Part shown: positions 55,895 to 64,000 of the stretch, piece after piece
Position numbering within the stretch: position 1 is the first letter of the stretch
Layout: each line of letters starts with the position of its first letter
Source: Chitiniphilus eburneus
Lineage (GTDB): Bacteria; Pseudomonadota; Gammaproteobacteria; Burkholderiales; Chitinibacteraceae
Assembly: GCF_005048205.1 (NCBI RefSeq)
Contig: NZ_SUMF01000007.1
Location: forward strand, 86,123-150,122
Length of the DNA stretch: 64,000 bases
Direction of reading: 5' to 3'
Notes under the pieces: generated by a model
Databases searched by the model: none
What the model saw: only the letters and a program-made list of their open reading frames with translations
Told to the model about the DNA's origin: nothing
Translations under genes and position numbers: made by a program

Positions 55895-57291
55895 TAAATA
55901 CTCGGCCGCGTCATCTGCAACGGTACGATCCAGCGCGTGTACTCGTCTTCGGTCAGGTAACCCAGCGACAGCGCGGCGGCTTTGAGCGTGGAGCCTTCCT
56001 TGTGCGCTTTCTTGGCAATGGCGGCGGCGCGGTCGTAGCCGATGTGCCGGTTGAGGGCGGTAACCAGCATCAGGTTCTTGTCCAGGTTTTCGGCGATGCG
56101 TGGCAGGCTGGGCTCGATGCCGCGTGCGCAGTGCTCGTCGAATGCCAGGCAGGCATCGGCGAGCAATTCAATGCTTTCCAGCACGTTGTGCACCATCACC
56201 GGCTTGTAGACATTCAACTGGAAATTCCCCTGGCTGCCGGCAAAGGCCACCGTCGCGTCGTTGCCGAACACCTGGGCGCAGACCATGGTCATGGCTTCGC
56301 ACTGCGTCGGGTTCACCTTGCCCGGCATGATCGACGAGCCCGGTTCGTTTTCCGGGATTTCATATTCGCCTATGCCGCAGCGCGGGCCGCTGGCCAGCCA
56401 GCGTACGTCGTTGGCCATCTTGAACAGGCCACCGGCCAGCGTGCGCAGCGCCGCCGACACCTGCACCAGCGCATCGTGCGCCGATAGCGCGAAGAACTTG
56501 TTGGGCGCATCGAGGAAGGACTGACGCGTCAGCGCGGCGATGTGTGTGGCGGTGCGCTGTCCGAACTCGGGGTGCGAGTTGAGCCCGGTGCCGACCGCCG
56601 TACCGCCGATGGCCAGTTGCAGCACGCCGGGCAACGCGCCGCGCACGGCGGCCAGGCCGAAGTCGATCTGCGCCACCCAGGCGCCGATTTCCTGGCCAAC
56701 GGTGATCGGCGTGGCGTCCTGCAAATGGGTACGACCGGTCTTCACCACGTCGGCATGGTCTTCCGCCTTGCGTGCCAGCGTATCGCGCAGCCGTTCCACC
56801 GCCGGCAACAGGCACGCGTGCGCCTGCTCCACCACAGCGATGTGCATGGCGGTGGGAAACGTGTCGTTGGAACTCTGCCCACGGTTGACGTGATCGTTGG
56901 GGTGCACCGGCGTCTTGCTGCCCAGCACGCCACCGGCCAGTTCGATGGCGCGGTTGGCGATCACCTCGTTGGCGTTCATGTTCGATTGCGTGCCGGAGCC
57001 GGTCTGGAACACCACCAGCGGAAAGTGCGCATCCAGCGTGCCGGCGATCACTTCGTCCGCGGCCTCCACGATCAGCCGGGCAATCTCCGGCGGCAGTTCG
57101 CCCAGTTCTGCGTTGGCTTCGGCAGCGGCGCGCTTGAGCACGCCCAGCGCGCGGATCATGGGGCGCTGCCAGCGAAAGCGCGCCACTCCGATCGGGAAGT
57201 TGATGATGGAGCGCTGCGTTTGCGCCCCCCAGTAGCGATCGGCCGGCACATCGATGGCACCCATCGAATCGGTTTCGCAGCGAACGGACAT
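55894..57291 (-). CDS. fumC: Fumarate hydratase class II
   Basis: FumC interconverts fumarate and malate in the TCA cycle. It is an iron-free, oxygen-stable class II enzyme. The 465-residue protein has the family signature [13 protein letters not shown], with [11 protein letters not shown] and [13 protein letters not shown] as further active-site regions. ATG 57291 has GGAG 6 bases upstream. It is divergent from a PAS histidine kinase gene. The TAG stop is completed by a MITE-like element inserted at this site. Related enzymes such as aspartase are less likely because the sequence fits fumarase throughout ([20 protein letters not shown]). Confidence 0.95.
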   Translation of the reverse strand: MSVRCETDSMGAIDVPADRYWGAQTQRSIINFPIGVARFRWQRPMIRALGVLKRAAAEANAELGELPPEIARLIVEAADEVIAGTLDAHFPLVVFQTGSGTQSNMNANEVIANRAIELAGGVLGSKTPVHPNDHVNRGQSSNDTFPTAMHIAVVEQAHACLLPAVERLRDTLARKAEDHADVVKTGRTHLQDATPITVGQEIGAWVAQIDFGLAAVRGALPGVLQLAIGGTAVGTGLNSHPEFGQRTATHIAALTRQSFLDAPNKFFALSAHDALVQVSAALRTLAGGLFKMANDVRWLASGPRCGIGEYEIPENEPGSSIMPGKVNPTQCEAMTMVCAQVFGNDATVAFAGSQGNFQLNVYKPVMVHNVLESIELLADACLAFDEHCARGIEPSLPRIAENLDKNLMLVTALNRHIGYDRAAAIAKKAHKEGSTLKAAALSLGYLTEDEYTRWIVPLQMTRPSI

Positions 57292-57415
57292 GGCTGACTC
57301 CTTTGAAAGCGCTTCCCACGCAAACTTTCCACCGCTTGGCGTGAATCCATACAAAATCTGTAACCAATCGGCCGGCGACTCACGTGGTGCTGACTAAGAT
57401 GAGAAGCATTCTGCC

Positions 57416-59239
57416 ATGTGTGGGAATGCCATGCCCCTTTCCTCCTCTTCCGAGTTACCCGACTGCGATGCGCTGCTGCCACAGGTGTTGTCAGCGCTGC
57501 CGGTGGGCGTGGCGATCATGGATCGCACGCTGCGCTATCGCTACCTGAACCCGCTGCTGGCGCAGAGCAACGGCGCCACGGTGGAAGCGCACCTGGGCCA
57601 TACCGTGAGCGAGATGTTGCCCTCGCTGGCGCCCACGATCCTGCCATTGCTGCGCAAGGTGCTCGATCTGGGCGAGCCGCTGCGCGATCTGGCCATCAGC
57701 GGCGAAAGCATCATGCCGGGACGGCTCAGGCAGTGGCTGGCAGATTACCTGCCGCTGCGCGACGCCGATGGCAACGTGGCCGGCGTGCTGACCGTGGTGC
57801 GCGATGTAACCGATCAGCGCGAGGCGCGCCAGGCCGCGCTGGAGAACGAGCGCCAGCTACGCGGTATCCTCGACAATCTCACCGCCTACGTTGGCCTGCT
57901 GGCGCTGGACGGCACGCTACTGGAAGTGAACCGCGCCCCGCTGGAGGCCGGTGGACTGGACCGCGACGACGTCCGCGGTCGCAAGCTATGGGACACCGGC
58001 TGGTGGCGCGACGATACGCACGAGCAGGAACAATTGCGCGAAGCGGTGCGGCGCGCGGCACAGGGCGAGCCGCAGCGCTTCGACAGCATGGTGCACATGG
58101 CCGGCGATACCCGCGCCGTCATCGACTTCATCCTTGCACCGTTGTTCGATGCCGACGGCAATGTCACCCACCTGATCCCGTCCGGTACCGACATCACCGC
58201 GCGCAAGATCGGCGAGGCGGCATTGCGGCTATCCGAGCAGCGCTTTCGCCAGGTGGTGGAAAACGCACCGGACGGGCTGGCCATGGTGGACGAGCAAGGC
58301 CAGATCCTGCTGGTGAACGCCGGCATCGAGCGCATGTTCCGCTACCGGCGTGAGCAACTGATCGGCTGTAACGTGATGGCGCTGATGCCCGAGCGCTACC
58401 GCGCGGCGCACCCGGCGTTGATGGCGGGCTTCATGCGCGACCCCAGCGCCCGCGACATGGCCGGCCGGCGCGAACTGTTCGCGCTACGTAGCGACGGCAG
58501 CGAGTTCCCGGTGGAGATCGGCCTGAATCCCATCCCCGGCGACGGCGGCCTGCGCGTGCTGGCCACCATCGTCGATGTCACCCGCCGCAAGGCCGACCAG
58601 GCCCAGCTGGAGCGCGCGCTGGCGGAAAAGACCGCCCTGCTCCAGGAGGTACACCACCGGGTGAAAAACAATCTCCAGGTCATCTCCAGCCTGCTCAGCC
58701 TGCAATCGCGCAGCGCCAGCGAAGAAGCGCGACGCGCGTTGGCCGAAAGCCAGAGCCGGGTGAAGGCGATGGCACTGATCCACCAGTTGCTTTACGAGCG
58801 GCACGACTTCTCACAGGTGGACATCGGGCTTTATCTCAAGCGGTTGTGCCGGCTGCTACAGGACACGCTGCACAAACATGGCGGGCCGGTGACGCTGGAA
58901 CTCGCCACCAGCGGCAACGTCCTGCTCGACCTGCAACGCGCCGTGCCTTGCGGCCTGCTGATCAACGAACTGGTCACCAACGCCTTCAAGCACGCTTTTC
59001 CGGCCGGGCGCGAAGGCCGCATCGGCGTGCGGCTGTCGGGGGAGCCGGCAGGGGACGCCCGGCTGGTGGTGGAAGACAACGGGGTCGGGCTGCCCGATGG
59101 CATCGAACAGGGCGGCGGCTCGCTCGGCTTTCAACTGATTCCGCTGCTGGTGGACCAGCTCGGCGGCGAACTGGTCATCGAACGCGGTGACGGCACGCGT
59201 TTCGTGGTGACCTTCCAACCGGACGGAGGCGCCGCATGA
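57416..59239 (+). CDS. PAS-containing sensor histidine kinase, HisKA_2/HWE type
   Basis: This 607-residue soluble kinase has three PAS domains (about 15-140, 145-275 and 285-400). A HisKA_2 box follows with EVHHRVKNNLQVISSLL (phosphorylated histidine about H414), then a HATPase domain with ELVTNAFKHAFPAG, VVEDNGVGLPDG and GSLGFQLIPLLVDQLGG. This kinase class usually serves light, redox or stress sensing. ATG 57416 and ATG 57431 are both possible starts. Its stop overlaps the next gene by 4 bp (ATGA), so it forms a dedicated two-component pair with a c-di-GMP regulator. It has no membrane segment. Confidence 0.92.
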   Translation: MCGNAMPLSSSSELPDCDALLPQVLSALPVGVAIMDRTLRYRYLNPLLAQSNGATVEAHLGHTVSEMLPSLAPTILPLLRKVLDLGEPLRDLAISGESIMPGRLRQWLADYLPLRDADGNVAGVLTVVRDVTDQREARQAALENERQLRGILDNLTAYVGLLALDGTLLEVNRAPLEAGGLDRDDVRGRKLWDTGWWRDDTHEQEQLREAVRRAAQGEPQRFDSMVHMAGDTRAVIDFILAPLFDADGNVTHLIPSGTDITARKIGEAALRLSEQRFRQVVENAPDGLAMVDEQGQILLVNAGIERMFRYRREQLIGCNVMALMPERYRAAHPALMAGFMRDPSARDMAGRRELFALRSDGSEFPVEIGLNPIPGDGGLRVLATIVDVTRRKADQAQLERALAEKTALLQEVHHRVKNNLQVISSLLSLQSRSASEEARRALAESQSRVKAMALIHQLLYERHDFSQVDIGLYLKRLCRLLQDTLHKHGGPVTLELATSGNVLLDLQRAVPCGLLINELVTNAFKHAFPAGREGRIGVRLSGEPAGDARLVVEDNGVGLPDGIEQGGGSLGFQLIPLLVDQLGGELVIERGDGTRFVVTFQPDGGAA

Positions 59240-61653
59240 ACCCACGCATCATGATCGTCGAGGATGAACGCATCGTCGCGCTCGACCTGAAGCACAGCCT
59301 GGAATTCCTCGGCTACCAGGCCGTCGGCGTCCACGCCAGCGGCGAGGACGCCATCGCCCACATCCCCACGCAGCAGCCCGACCTGGTGCTGATGGACATC
59401 AACCTCGGCCCCGGCATGGACGGCACCGAGGCCGCGCTCGTCATCAACGCCGAGCACAAGGTGCCTATCGTCTTCCTCACCGCCTACGCCGAGGAAAAGA
59501 CGTTGTCCCGGGCCGAGCGCAGCATGCCCTACGGCTACCTGCTCAAGCCCTACGAGCTGCGCGAACTGGACGCCACGCTGCGCATGGCACTGGCCCGCCG
59601 CCAGGCCGAACTGGAAGTCGAACATGCCGAGGAACGGCTGCGGCTGGCAATGGACGCCGCCGCGCTGGGCGTCTGGGAATGGGATCCGCAATCGGACGAT
59701 TTCCAGTGGCAAGGACACCTGGAAGGCATTCTCGGCGGCCGGCCGCGCTTCTTGCGCGGCGAACAGGATGCCTTCCTCGATTTCATCCACGAAGAGGATC
59801 GCCCCGCCGTCGCCGCACAACTGGCGGAGAACGACGTTGTCAGCAGCACGGTGCGCATGCGCCAGCCCGACGGCAGCCTGGGCTGGATCGAGCTGTACGC
59901 CAAGCGCTACGCCGAGCACGACCGCACCCGCGTGATCGGCGTGGTGCGCGATGTGACCGAACGGCATCGCAACGAAGAACGGCTGCGCCAGGCCAACGTG
60001 GTGTTCCAGACCACCGGCGAAGGGGTACTGATCACCGACCCGCAGCACCGCGTGATCGCCACCAATCCCGCCTTCAGCCTGCTGACCGGCTACGCGGCGG
60101 AGGACATCTACGGCTTCGACCCCGACAACTTCCTCCACGCACGGCGGCATAGCGACCACTTCTACCCGCGGCTGCTGGAAACGCGGCAGGGCTACTGGCA
60201 TGGCGAAGTCACCTGCCTGCGGCGCGACGGCACGCCTTTCCCCGCCTGGGAGCATGTCTGCGCAGTGCGCGACGAACGCGGCGAGCTGCGCAACTTCATC
60301 ATCACGTTCTCCGACATCAGCGAAATCCGCCAGGCCGAGGAACAGATCAACCACCTGGCCTACCACGATGCGCTGACCGGCCTGGGCAACCGCCATCAGT
60401 TGGCGGCGCGGCTGGATACCGAACTGGAACGTGCGCAACTGTCGCGCCAGCCGGTGGCGGTGATGTTCATCGACCTGGACGGCTTCAAGCTGGTGAACGA
60501 CACGCTCGGTCATGCCGCCGGCGACATCCTGCTCCAGACCGTGGCGCGCCGGATCAAGGGCTCGCTCCGCCGTACCGACATCGCCATCCGCCTGGGCGGC
60601 GACGAATTCGTCGTCATCGTACCCGACGCGCGCCGGCTGGAGGACTACGCCGCGCTGGCGGAAAAACTGCTGGAAGCCGTACGCGAGGTGATCGAACTGC
60701 GTGACGAACGGCTGAGCATTTCGGCCAGCATCGGCATCGCCGTATTCCCCGACAACGGCACCGACAGCCAGACCCTGCTCAAATCTGCCGACAACGCCAT
60801 GTACGACGCCAAGATGCGCGGCCGCAACCGCGTCGCCTTCTACTCGCCGGACATGGCCGAGCGCGCCCACGAACGCATGGCGATGGAGCAAGGTCTGATG
60901 CAGGCGCTGAAGACCGATGCGCTGCACCTGCACTACCAGCCAGTGATCAGCCTGGCGGACGGAAAGCTGGTCGGCGTGGAAGCCCTGCTGCGCTGGCATC
61001 ACCCCGAACTGGGGCAGGTGCCGCCCGCCCGCTTCATCCCGGTGGCGGAGGAAAGCGGCCTGATCGATCGCATCGGCGCCTGGGTATTGCGTCAGGCATG
61101 CAGGCAGGCACTGGCCTGGCAACAGGCCGGCCACCCGCCGCTGCGCATGGCGGTGAACGTGTCGGTACGACAACTGGCGCAGGATCACCTGGTGGAAAAC
61201 GTGGCCGCAGTATTGGCCGAAACCGGGCTGGCGCCCGAATGCCTGGAACTGGAAATCACCGAAACCGCCATCCAGTCGATCGAACACAGCCGTGAACGGC
61301 TGCGGCAACTGAAGGCGCTGGGGGTCATGCTGGCCATCGACGACTTCGGCACCGGCTTTTCATCGCTGAGCCTGCTCAAGCACCTGCCCATCGACCGCAT
61401 CAAGATCGACCGCTCCTTCGTCATGGGGCTGCCGGACGACGGCAACGATGCCGCCATCACCCAGGCCATCATCGCGCTGGCGCAGAACCTGAAGATGGCG
61501 CTCACCGCCGAAGGCATCGAATCGCCCGAGCAACTGACATTCCTGCAACGCCAGGGCGTGGAAGACGCGCAAGGCTACCTGTTCAGCCGCCCGCAACCAC
61601 CGCAAGCACTGGAGAGCCTGCTGCACACCCGGCAATGGCAGTCGATGCAGTAA
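59236..61653 (+). CDS. Response regulator with REC, PAS, GGDEF and EAL domains
   Basis: This 805-residue regulator controls c-di-GMP. The receiver has acidic residues at 9-11, phosphoacceptor D54 (LMDINLGPGMDG) and lysine in GYLLKPYE. Two PAS domains follow (about 135-370). GGDEF is intact at 454-458 with an I-site R445-D448 before it. The EAL domain has EALLRW at 582, LELEITETAI, IDDFGTGFSSLSLL and TAEGIES, all metal-binding residues of active phosphodiesterases. Both activities may exist, with phosphorylation by the upstream kinase choosing between them. The ATGA overlap supports that pairing. Confidence 0.93.
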   Translation: MNPRIMIVEDERIVALDLKHSLEFLGYQAVGVHASGEDAIAHIPTQQPDLVLMDINLGPGMDGTEAALVINAEHKVPIVFLTAYAEEKTLSRAERSMPYGYLLKPYELRELDATLRMALARRQAELEVEHAEERLRLAMDAAALGVWEWDPQSDDFQWQGHLEGILGGRPRFLRGEQDAFLDFIHEEDRPAVAAQLAENDVVSSTVRMRQPDGSLGWIELYAKRYAEHDRTRVIGVVRDVTERHRNEERLRQANVVFQTTGEGVLITDPQHRVIATNPAFSLLTGYAAEDIYGFDPDNFLHARRHSDHFYPRLLETRQGYWHGEVTCLRRDGTPFPAWEHVCAVRDERGELRNFIITFSDISEIRQAEEQINHLAYHDALTGLGNRHQLAARLDTELERAQLSRQPVAVMFIDLDGFKLVNDTLGHAAGDILLQTVARRIKGSLRRTDIAIRLGGDEFVVIVPDARRLEDYAALAEKLLEAVREVIELRDERLSISASIGIAVFPDNGTDSQTLLKSADNAMYDAKMRGRNRVAFYSPDMAERAHERMAMEQGLMQALKTDALHLHYQPVISLADGKLVGVEALLRWHHPELGQVPPARFIPVAEESGLIDRIGAWVLRQACRQALAWQQAGHPPLRMAVNVSVRQLAQDHLVENVAAVLAETGLAPECLELEITETAIQSIEHSRERLRQLKALGVMLAIDDFGTGFSSLSLLKHLPIDRIKIDRSFVMGLPDDGNDAAITQAIIALAQNLKMALTAEGIESPEQLTFLQRQGVEDAQGYLFSRPQPPQALESLLHTRQWQSMQ

Positions 61654-61853
61654 ACCTGATCCGGACGGGACCGCCCGGCATGCCACCATCCCCGCCATGG
61701 CCGGCGTCGGCCGGCAACCAAGCGCCCGTCCGGCGCAAAGCGCCTAGCGCGGCCCGCGCGAATCACCCCCGGATGTGATAAGCTGCCGCGCTTGGCGCTA
61801 GCGGCTTATCCATCCGTCAAGCCGTTGATTAAAATACATTTTTACCTACCGTC

Positions 61854-64000
61854 ATGCCTACCGGCGCAACGTCCGCCGACCGTGTGGCGGCAGGCGCCCG
61901 CAGATCGATGACCAAGTCTTCCACGCCTTCCTCCCCGACCACCCAATCCGGCGTCAAGCGCTTTCGTCGCATGCTCGCCTGGGGCTTCGCCACCCTGGTG
62001 GTCACCGTCATGAGCGTGACCGGCGCCCAGGCGCCGCTGCGGCTGTTGCTGGGCGTAGCCGCCTGGTTGCTGCCGCCCGTGCTGGCCTGTGCCACATGGC
62101 GGACCTGGCGCGGACACCGCGCCCTGGCGCCGCAGCGCTGGCAATGGCTGGGCGCGCTGGTATTGCTGCTCGGCCTGGCCAGCGGCGAGTTCCTGCTGCA
62201 CGGCACGCCTGTACTCGGTGAATGGTTGACACTGGGTGCCCGGCCGCCCGCGCCCTTCGGCGCACTGGCGCTGCTATGCCTGGGCATCGGCGCCGGTGTG
62301 CCGCTGCTGGCCCGTCGCCGTTGGCCGGATATCCTCGAAGCCCTTGGCGGCGCCGTGGAGCGTCCCGGCACCCTGCTGACGCATGGCCGGGCCCGACTGG
62401 CACGCTGGCGGGCCGAACATCGCGCCGCCGTCATCCATACCGCCATGCGGATCGACACCGACGAAAGCGCCGAGGAAACCGCCCCACCGGCAACGGCCGC
62501 CCCCGAACCGGCGCCAAGCCCGGTCGAACCCGAGCGTCTGCGGGTACCGGTTGCGCAGGCTGCAATGGTCGAGGCCGCGCCAGCGCCGCAGCGGCCATCG
62601 CCGCGCCAGACCCTTGGGCCGATCGAGCCCAAAGCCGAACCACAGCCCGAGCCCCCGCCGGCCCCGCGCGACCTGCCCCGGCTGGAGATGTCGCAACTGC
62701 TGGACAACCTGCAACGCGCCGCGCGTCGTCGCCCCGCCAGCCCGCGCTCTGCACCGCAACCGCCGCAATCGCTGCCGGTGATCGATGCTTCCGAAATCCG
62801 CGCCCGGCTGCGGGAAATCCACGGTGAACGCGTACCGTCGGCGGGGCCGCTCAAATCGACCGCGCCCACCGCACCGATCCGCCCCACCATGGTCACGCAA
62901 CCGGTGGTGATCCGGCATGTGCGCAAACCACCAGCCGGGCCCGCACCCGACACCACCAGCAGCGCGCCGCCACAACCCGCGCGCGCCATTCCCGTCGCCA
63001 CCGTGACGCAAGCGCCGGCAGCCGCGCCCCCCGTACGGACAGCCGCGCCACTCCCCGCAGCCCCCACCACCGGCCAGCAGCCGACGCGCGATCTGTTGCC
63101 GGCCAACGCAGCAGTCACCCCGGTCGCCGCCCCCCTGCTGGCAGTCGCCACCCAACCGCCACGCCTGACGGAGCCCGCGACAACCGTAGCGCCACCAACG
63201 CCCCAACCCGCACCGTGGCAGGCACAACCAAGCGTGTTCGAGCTGCAACCGATCGAAATCATCGATATACCGCCACTACCCGCTGAGCCCGAACTTGAAC
63301 CCGAGCAGGATTTCGCAGCCATGCCGGCGTGGCAGGCGGTGGACATCGACGAGGCACCCATGGCCAGGATTGCCCCTGTGCTCATCGCGCCCGACCGGCC
63401 CCCAGCCATCGAACCCGTCGTCGGGATGCCAGCCATCGATGTCGCACCCAGCGCAGGCGATGCGCCGTGGCTGGAGCCCGCCACGCAGGCCCTGGCGCCA
63501 GCGGTCCCTGCACCACGCGCCGAGCCGCGCCATTACGACGACACCATCTTGCCGCCGCTTTCCTTGCTGCATCCGCCCGAGCAGGTGGTTGCTGTCTCGA
63601 TGAGCGAAGAAGAACTGCTGGAGCGCAGCATCGTCATCGAAGAAAAACTGGCCGAATTCAAAGTGAAGGTGCGCGTGCTGGACGCCTGTGCCGGACCGGT
63701 GATCACCCGCTACGAGGTGGAGCCCGCCGTCGGCGTGCGCGGCGCGCAGATCGTCAACCTGATGAAGGACCTGGCCCGCGCACTGGGGCTGGTATCGATC
63801 CGTGTGGTCGAAACCATTCCCGGCAAGACCTGCATGGGCATGGAACTACCCAATCCGACCCGGCAGATGATCCGCCTTTCCGAAATCTTCTCATCCGCCG
63901 AATTCAGCGAAGGCCATTCCAGGCTGACCATGGCGCTGGGCAAGGACATCACCGGCAAGCCCATCGTCACCGACCTGGCCAAGGCCCCGCACATGCTGGT
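61854..64000 (+). CDS. ftsK: DNA translocase FtsK (partial, cut by right edge)
   Basis: An open frame runs from ATG 61854 (or ATG 61908 in the same frame) to the window edge, at least 715 residues. The N-terminus has three or four membrane helices (about 40-150) that tie the protein to the division septum. A Pro/Ala/Glu-rich linker (about 190-570) follows, and then the alpha domain of the motor begins ([38 protein letters not shown]). The ATPase beta domain and the gamma domain lie beyond the edge. FtsK pumps DNA and activates XerCD at dif. With fewer helices it may be the SpoIIIE-like shorter-membrane form. Confidence 0.92.
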   Translation, partial: MPTGATSADRVAAGARRSMTKSSTPSSPTTQSGVKRFRRMLAWGFATLVVTVMSVTGAQAPLRLLLGVAAWLLPPVLACATWRTWRGHRALAPQRWQWLGALVLLLGLASGEFLLHGTPVLGEWLTLGARPPAPFGALALLCLGIGAGVPLLARRRWPDILEALGGAVERPGTLLTHGRARLARWRAEHRAAVIHTAMRIDTDESAEETAPPATAAPEPAPSPVEPERLRVPVAQAAMVEAAPAPQRPSPRQTLGPIEPKAEPQPEPPPAPRDLPRLEMSQLLDNLQRAARRRPASPRSAPQPPQSLPVIDASEIRARLREIHGERVPSAGPLKSTAPTAPIRPTMVTQPVVIRHVRKPPAGPAPDTTSSAPPQPARAIPVATVTQAPAAAPPVRTAAPLPAAPTTGQQPTRDLLPANAAVTPVAAPLLAVATQPPRLTEPATTVAPPTPQPAPWQAQPSVFELQPIEIIDIPPLPAEPELEPEQDFAAMPAWQAVDIDEAPMARIAPVLIAPDRPPAIEPVVGMPAIDVAPSAGDAPWLEPATQALAPAVPAPRAEPRHYDDTILPPLSLLHPPEQVVAVSMSEEELLERSIVIEEKLAEFKVKVRVLDACAGPVITRYEVEPAVGVRGAQIVNLMKDLARALGLVSIRVVETIPGKTCMGMELPNPTRQMIRLSEIFSSAEFSEGHSRLTMALGKDITGKPIVTDLAKAPHML

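Noticed and set aside
61829..63484. Minus-strand 551-codon frame, Gly/Ser/Ala-rich
   Set aside because: Antisense shadow of the low-complexity linker of FtsK, whose plus frame is open to the edge and matches the FtsK motor domain.

Overview
The window is high-GC DNA from one bacterial chromosome, most likely a betaproteobacterium of the Neisseriales type (Chromobacteriaceae/Chitinibacteraceae-like). Pointers are a beta-proteobacterial proteasome homologue (BPH), an unusually long LigA, the mrp-smc-zipA-ligA block, the orn/M48/PCD/rsgA block, a monofunctional RelA and a PEP-CTERM protein. This placement is inference from gene content; no rRNA or tRNA gene is visible.

Layout. (1) 1-9424, all minus strand: a surface-polysaccharide operon. 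Transcribed right to left, it encodes a CysC-like kinase, a methyltransferase, a PEP-utilising synthase-like enzyme, a class I amidotransferase, a CysQ-like phosphatase and a nucleotidyltransferase. Apart from CysQ, this set matches the Campylobacter O-methyl phosphoramidate (MeOPN) pathway (Cj1415-Cj1419). It is followed by a dTDP-3-amino-3,6-dideoxyhexose set (aminotransferase, ketoisomerase, ankyrin-bearing N-formyltransferase) and a glycerophosphotransferase-like transferase cut by the left edge. (2) 9654-11702: galU, whose reading frame continues upstream into a P22-Cro-type HTH with palindromic operator-like sites, then a divergent acetate transporter. (3) 11889-20966, minus: mrp, smc, a small exported protein, zipA and ligA. 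(4) 21131-26997: PsiF, a patatin/beta-barrel protein, a glycerophosphodiesterase, a C4-dicarboxylate transporter and a small hypothetical protein. (5) 27017-30786: a soluble PAS chemoreceptor divergent from a diguanylate cyclase. (6) 31052-36847: hslO, yhcH-like, BPH, cinA/pncC, orn, M48 protease, PCD and rsgA. (7) 37291-46021: a lipoprotein, a phospholipase D/VTT plus endonuclease pair, a DUF2062 protein, relA, a PEP-CTERM protein and an uncharacterised barrel-like protein. (8) 46204-50209: two tandem chemoreceptor paralogues. (9) 50732-54570: a CqsA/LqsA-type autoinducer synthase facing a GTGA-coupled sensor kinase and LqsR-like regulator, a complete alpha-hydroxyketone quorum-sensing module. 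(10) 55200-64000: a small orphan ORF, fumC, an HWE-type kinase coupled to a REC-PAS-GGDEF-EAL regulator, and the start of ftsK, cut by the right edge.

Three dispersed repeat families lie between genes. The most striking is a TA-flanked, MITE-like element with terminal inverted repeats beginning GGGCG. Each of its three copies sits on a TAG stop codon made of the flanking TA plus the element's first G. A second family is a long inverted repeat placed between convergent gene pairs, and a third is a REP-like double hairpin.

The strongest candidates for something new are the phosphoramidate operon with an embedded CysQ and three TTG starts, the HTH-GalU continuous frame with its own operators, the Lqs/Cqs module, and the stop-codon-associated mobile elements.
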